Of a DNA stretch of 64,000 bases, positions 62,462-64,000 are shown piece after piece. The DNA lies in contig JAIVAN010000004.1 of NCBI GenBank assembly GCA_020171895.1, positions 124,001-188,000 of the forward strand, in the 5' to 3' direction. This DNA is from Bacillus timonensis (GTDB lineage: Bacteria; Bacillota; Bacilli; Bacillales; Bacillaceae_L). Every line of letters starts with the position of its first letter. Within the stretch, counting starts at the first letter, position 1. The notes under the pieces were generated by a model. It was not told where the DNA came from and did no database searches. It was given only the letters and a program-made list of their open reading frames with translations. Made by a program: the position numbers and the translations under genes.

Positions 62462-63049
62462 TTAGACAATTTCAAATAAACCATCTACTTGTTCATCTTT
62501 CGCAATATGTCCAGGGAAGATAAATCCAGATGATTCGCGATTAAAGTGAATCCCAATATGCTTAAAGCAAACATCGACATATTCAGAACACATATATGCT
62601 TCATTATCTTTGTGTTTGGCTCTTCCTAAAGCAATTCTTGATACGATATGAGCTATTTCATTTTTGTCATATTTCTTGTTTAGTAGATCTGCTGCTTTTC
62701 CGAACATTTCATTTAAGTGGTTTTGGTCAAAGTTATTTGAATGAAGGGCTCGGTGTCTTCCAATAAAAAGCCTCCCTGAATAAGGCTTCTCACTATTCTC
62801 AAAGTTAAAGACATACTGTGAAAGAGGTATTACTCGTACACCATCATCTTCAACACTTTCAAATAACAAGATACGGTCATTCCATCTTAAAATCATTCCA
62901 ACATGACTAAACATCGAGTTGGAAAATTTTTTTATTAAATCACTAATAATGTGATTGCCACTACATAAAAATAGATCCCCAGTTTGTAAATGTGCTCTTG
63001 CTTCAGCATATTGGAGCTTATGAATGTTTTTAAATTTCTTTATCTCCAT
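62462..63049 (-). CDS. YiiX-like permuted papain-fold hydrolase
   Basis: 195-residue protein of the YiiX/NlpC-P60-like group. Predicted catalytic set: His in FSHVGMIL (about 51), Glu in LLFESVEDDG (about 65), and Cys in YMCSEYVDVCF (about 156), in permuted order for the papain fold. TGDLFLCSGNHIISDLIKK near the start is typical. Might cleave peptide or lipid amide bonds; no signal peptide. ATG 63049 has GAAGTGAAGG close by; a GTG at 63058 is an alternative start. Confidence 0.82.
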   Translation of the reverse strand: MEIKKFKNIHKLQYAEARAHLQTGDLFLCSGNHIISDLIKKFSNSMFSHVGMILRWNDRILLFESVEDDGVRVIPLSQYVFNFENSEKPYSGRLFIGRHRALHSNNFDQNHLNEMFGKAADLLNKKYDKNEIAHIVSRIALGRAKHKDNEAYMCSEYVDVCFKHIGIHFNRESSGFIFPGHIAKDEQVDGLFEIV

Positions 63050-63091
63050 GACCTTCACTTCTTTCTTTTGAAAACTATATTTCGAACGGAT

Positions 63092-63120
63092 AGAGCGAGT
63101 GTGTTAGACACACTCGCTCT
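63092..63120. terminator. hairpin after the third YjcZ gene
   Basis: A 12-bp perfect stem AGAGCGAGTGTG / CACACTCGCTCT with loop TTAGA. No T-run on the minus strand, so termination efficiency is uncertain. Confidence 0.75.
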
Positions 63121-63139
63121 AAGAGAGTATTAAGTTGGA

Positions 63140-63238
63140 CTAATATCCGTATCCACCTTTAAATCCACCAGCTCCTACAATGATTAATAGGATAAACAAT
63201 ACAACGATTAAAGCAAAGCCTGCACTATATCCACTCAT
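63140..63238 (-). CDS. YjcZ-family sporulation miniprotein 3
   Basis: 32-residue peptide MSGYSAGFALIVVLFIL... ending GAGGFKGGYGY. The hydrophobic core FALIVVLFILLIIVGA is the same as in the pair at 35.5 kb, while the tail is Gly/Tyr-rich as in classical YjcZ. AGGAGGTGAG lies 5-6 nt before the ATG. Followed by a strong hairpin. Confidence 0.92.
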   Translation of the reverse strand: MSGYSAGFALIVVLFILLIIVGAGGFKGGYGY

Positions 63239-63394
63239 TTATCTCACCTCCTAAAACACCTTAATGTAATGTATGTAAGAGCTTCAAGATTGTATAGGTG
63301 TTTAACTAGAAGAATGTGCTAACGAAATGGAGATAAGAGTGTAGTCCATGATTAAAAAGGAATAAAACTACTTACAGGTAGGAATTCTACATGT

Positions 63395-64000
63395 ATGAAA
63401 ACGATAATCATGATAATATCTGTTCTATTTATCTGTGGTTCACCAACCATTGTCCAATCCGAGGAACTCATACGAGTCAAATTAGTGAATTACCTTGGAG
63501 ATTCAGAAAAGGTTTCATTCAAAGTAAGAGGGAAATATTTAACCTTAGATCCGTCTATTTCATTAAAAGAAGGAGTGAAGTACAACGTACAAGTGAAAAA
63601 TGGCTCACTAAAAGTAACTGGGGGAGGAGAAACATTTAGCGTTCCTAGTCCATTCGTTTTATACCCAGCAAAATATGATACAGAACATGTGATAGCAATT
63701 AATAAACGACCGTACTTAGGTGCGATGGAATTTACGATAGAAGACGATGAAATCGTTAGACCTGTAAACCAGCTTCCATTAGAGGATTATTTAAAAGGAG
63801 TTGTGCCGTTTGAAGTGTTTCCAAGTTGGCCTATTGAAACGTTGAAGGCTCAAGCGTTAGCAGCACGAACATACGCATTTACCCACCTTCACAATGAAAA
63901 AATGGATGATACGATTCGTTTTCAGGTTTATGGAGGTTTTGTATGGAATGAAGCGACAACAAAAGCTGTCCAAGAAACAGAGGGAGAAGTAATTTCATTC
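63395..64000 (+). CDS. SpoIID/LytB-domain protein (cut by window end)
   Basis: 202 codons are visible without a stop. It begins with a signal peptide (MKTIIMIISVLFICGSPTIVQS, about 1-22 in two runs) and then an N-terminal beta-rich region. From about residue 125 it shows the SpoIID signature QLPLEDYLKGVVPFEVFPSW followed by LKAQALAARTYAF. SpoIID-domain proteins are lytic transglycosylase-type or amidase-enhancing cell-wall enzymes in engulfment or germination. I chose ATG 63395 with TAGGAATTC upstream; a start at 63391 is in a different frame that closes at 63639. Confidence 0.9.
   Translation, partial: MKTIIMIISVLFICGSPTIVQSEELIRVKLVNYLGDSEKVSFKVRGKYLTLDPSISLKEGVKYNVQVKNGSLKVTGGGETFSVPSPFVLYPAKYDTEHVIAINKRPYLGAMEFTIEDDEIVRPVNQLPLEDYLKGVVPFEVFPSWPIETLKAQALAARTYAFTHLHNEKMDDTIRFQVYGGFVWNEATTKAVQETEGEVISF

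Noticed and set aside
63391-63639. 82-codon frame starting at 63391
   Set aside because: The frame starting 4 bases later stays open to the window end and encodes a signal peptide and SpoIID motif.

Overview
The window is a low-GC, gram-positive, endospore-forming chromosome of the Bacillaceae. Evidence: strong AGGAGG-type ribosome sites, sporulation genes (an alpha/beta SASP, three YjcZ-type miniproteins, YhaL, ATP-grasp coat-type proteins, a SpoIID-domain protein), and gene order resembling the Bacillus subtilis yhe-yha-hpr-ecs segment. It looks like a Bacillus or Metabacillus-like species and not B. subtilis itself, because several blocks are inserted or expanded. No rRNA, tRNA, insertion sequence, prophage or CRISPR array was seen.

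Layout. 1-4.3 kb: 3' part of class II fumarase, a spore SASP, a small zinc-ribbon protein, the sugar-ABC ATPase MsmX with a PucR/YxkF-like regulator, and a small protein. 4.3-9.6 kb: a minus-strand operon of four paralogous YheC/YheD ATP-grasp proteins plus YheE, divergent from yheB-yheA. 12.2-15 kb: the HAD protein YhaX and HemZ. 15.7-23.1 kb: a fatty-acid beta-oxidation operon (acyl-CoA dehydrogenase, CoA-transferase/racemase, acyl-CoA ligase, 3-hydroxyacyl-CoA dehydrogenase, thiolase) behind a probable cre site. It lacks an enoyl-CoA hydratase, which the next gene, yhaR, could supply. 24-34 kb: the YhaQP ABC exporter, YhaO-YhaN (SbcD/SbcC-like), a drug-type MFS pump, the YhaM exoribonuclease and YhaL. 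34-45 kb: PrsA, YjcZ miniproteins, YhaI, Hpr/ScoC, TrpP with a TRAP-type leader, SerC, Hit, and EcsA-EcsB-EcsC. 45-64 kb: accessory and signalling genes, namely a PAP2 phosphatase, a DUF2157/GDYXXLXY protein, a Bax-inhibitor-1 channel-like protein, two chemoreceptor-type proteins, a PAS-GGDEF cyclase, RocR with a sigma-54-driven rocD, a GltS-like membrane protein, an isochorismatase-fold hydrolase, an SfnG-like flavin monooxygenase, a Hanks-type kinase coupled to a Lys/His/Ser-rich miniprotein, an MBL hydrolase with a TetR regulator, a broken viral-type phospholipase A2 gene, a YiiX-like papain-fold protein and the start of a SpoIID-domain protein.

The most striking structure is a GC-rich interspersed repeat. 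It has a core of about 122-132 bp with GTGTTAAYC/GRTTAACAC ends, often inside a unit of about 250 bp. I count 13 full, degenerate or partial copies, all intergenic, including tandem arrays after yheA, after hemZ, and between ecsB and ecsC. Other leads are a motif array with its own minus-strand terminator between hit and ecsA (candidate structured RNA), the phospholipase pseudogene with an in-frame TAG at its catalytic loop, the kinase/miniprotein pair, the fourfold ATP-grasp expansion, and two family proteins lacking a key acidic residue (YhaX nucleophile, BI-1 sensor Asp). All homology calls rest on recognition from memory; no database search was run.
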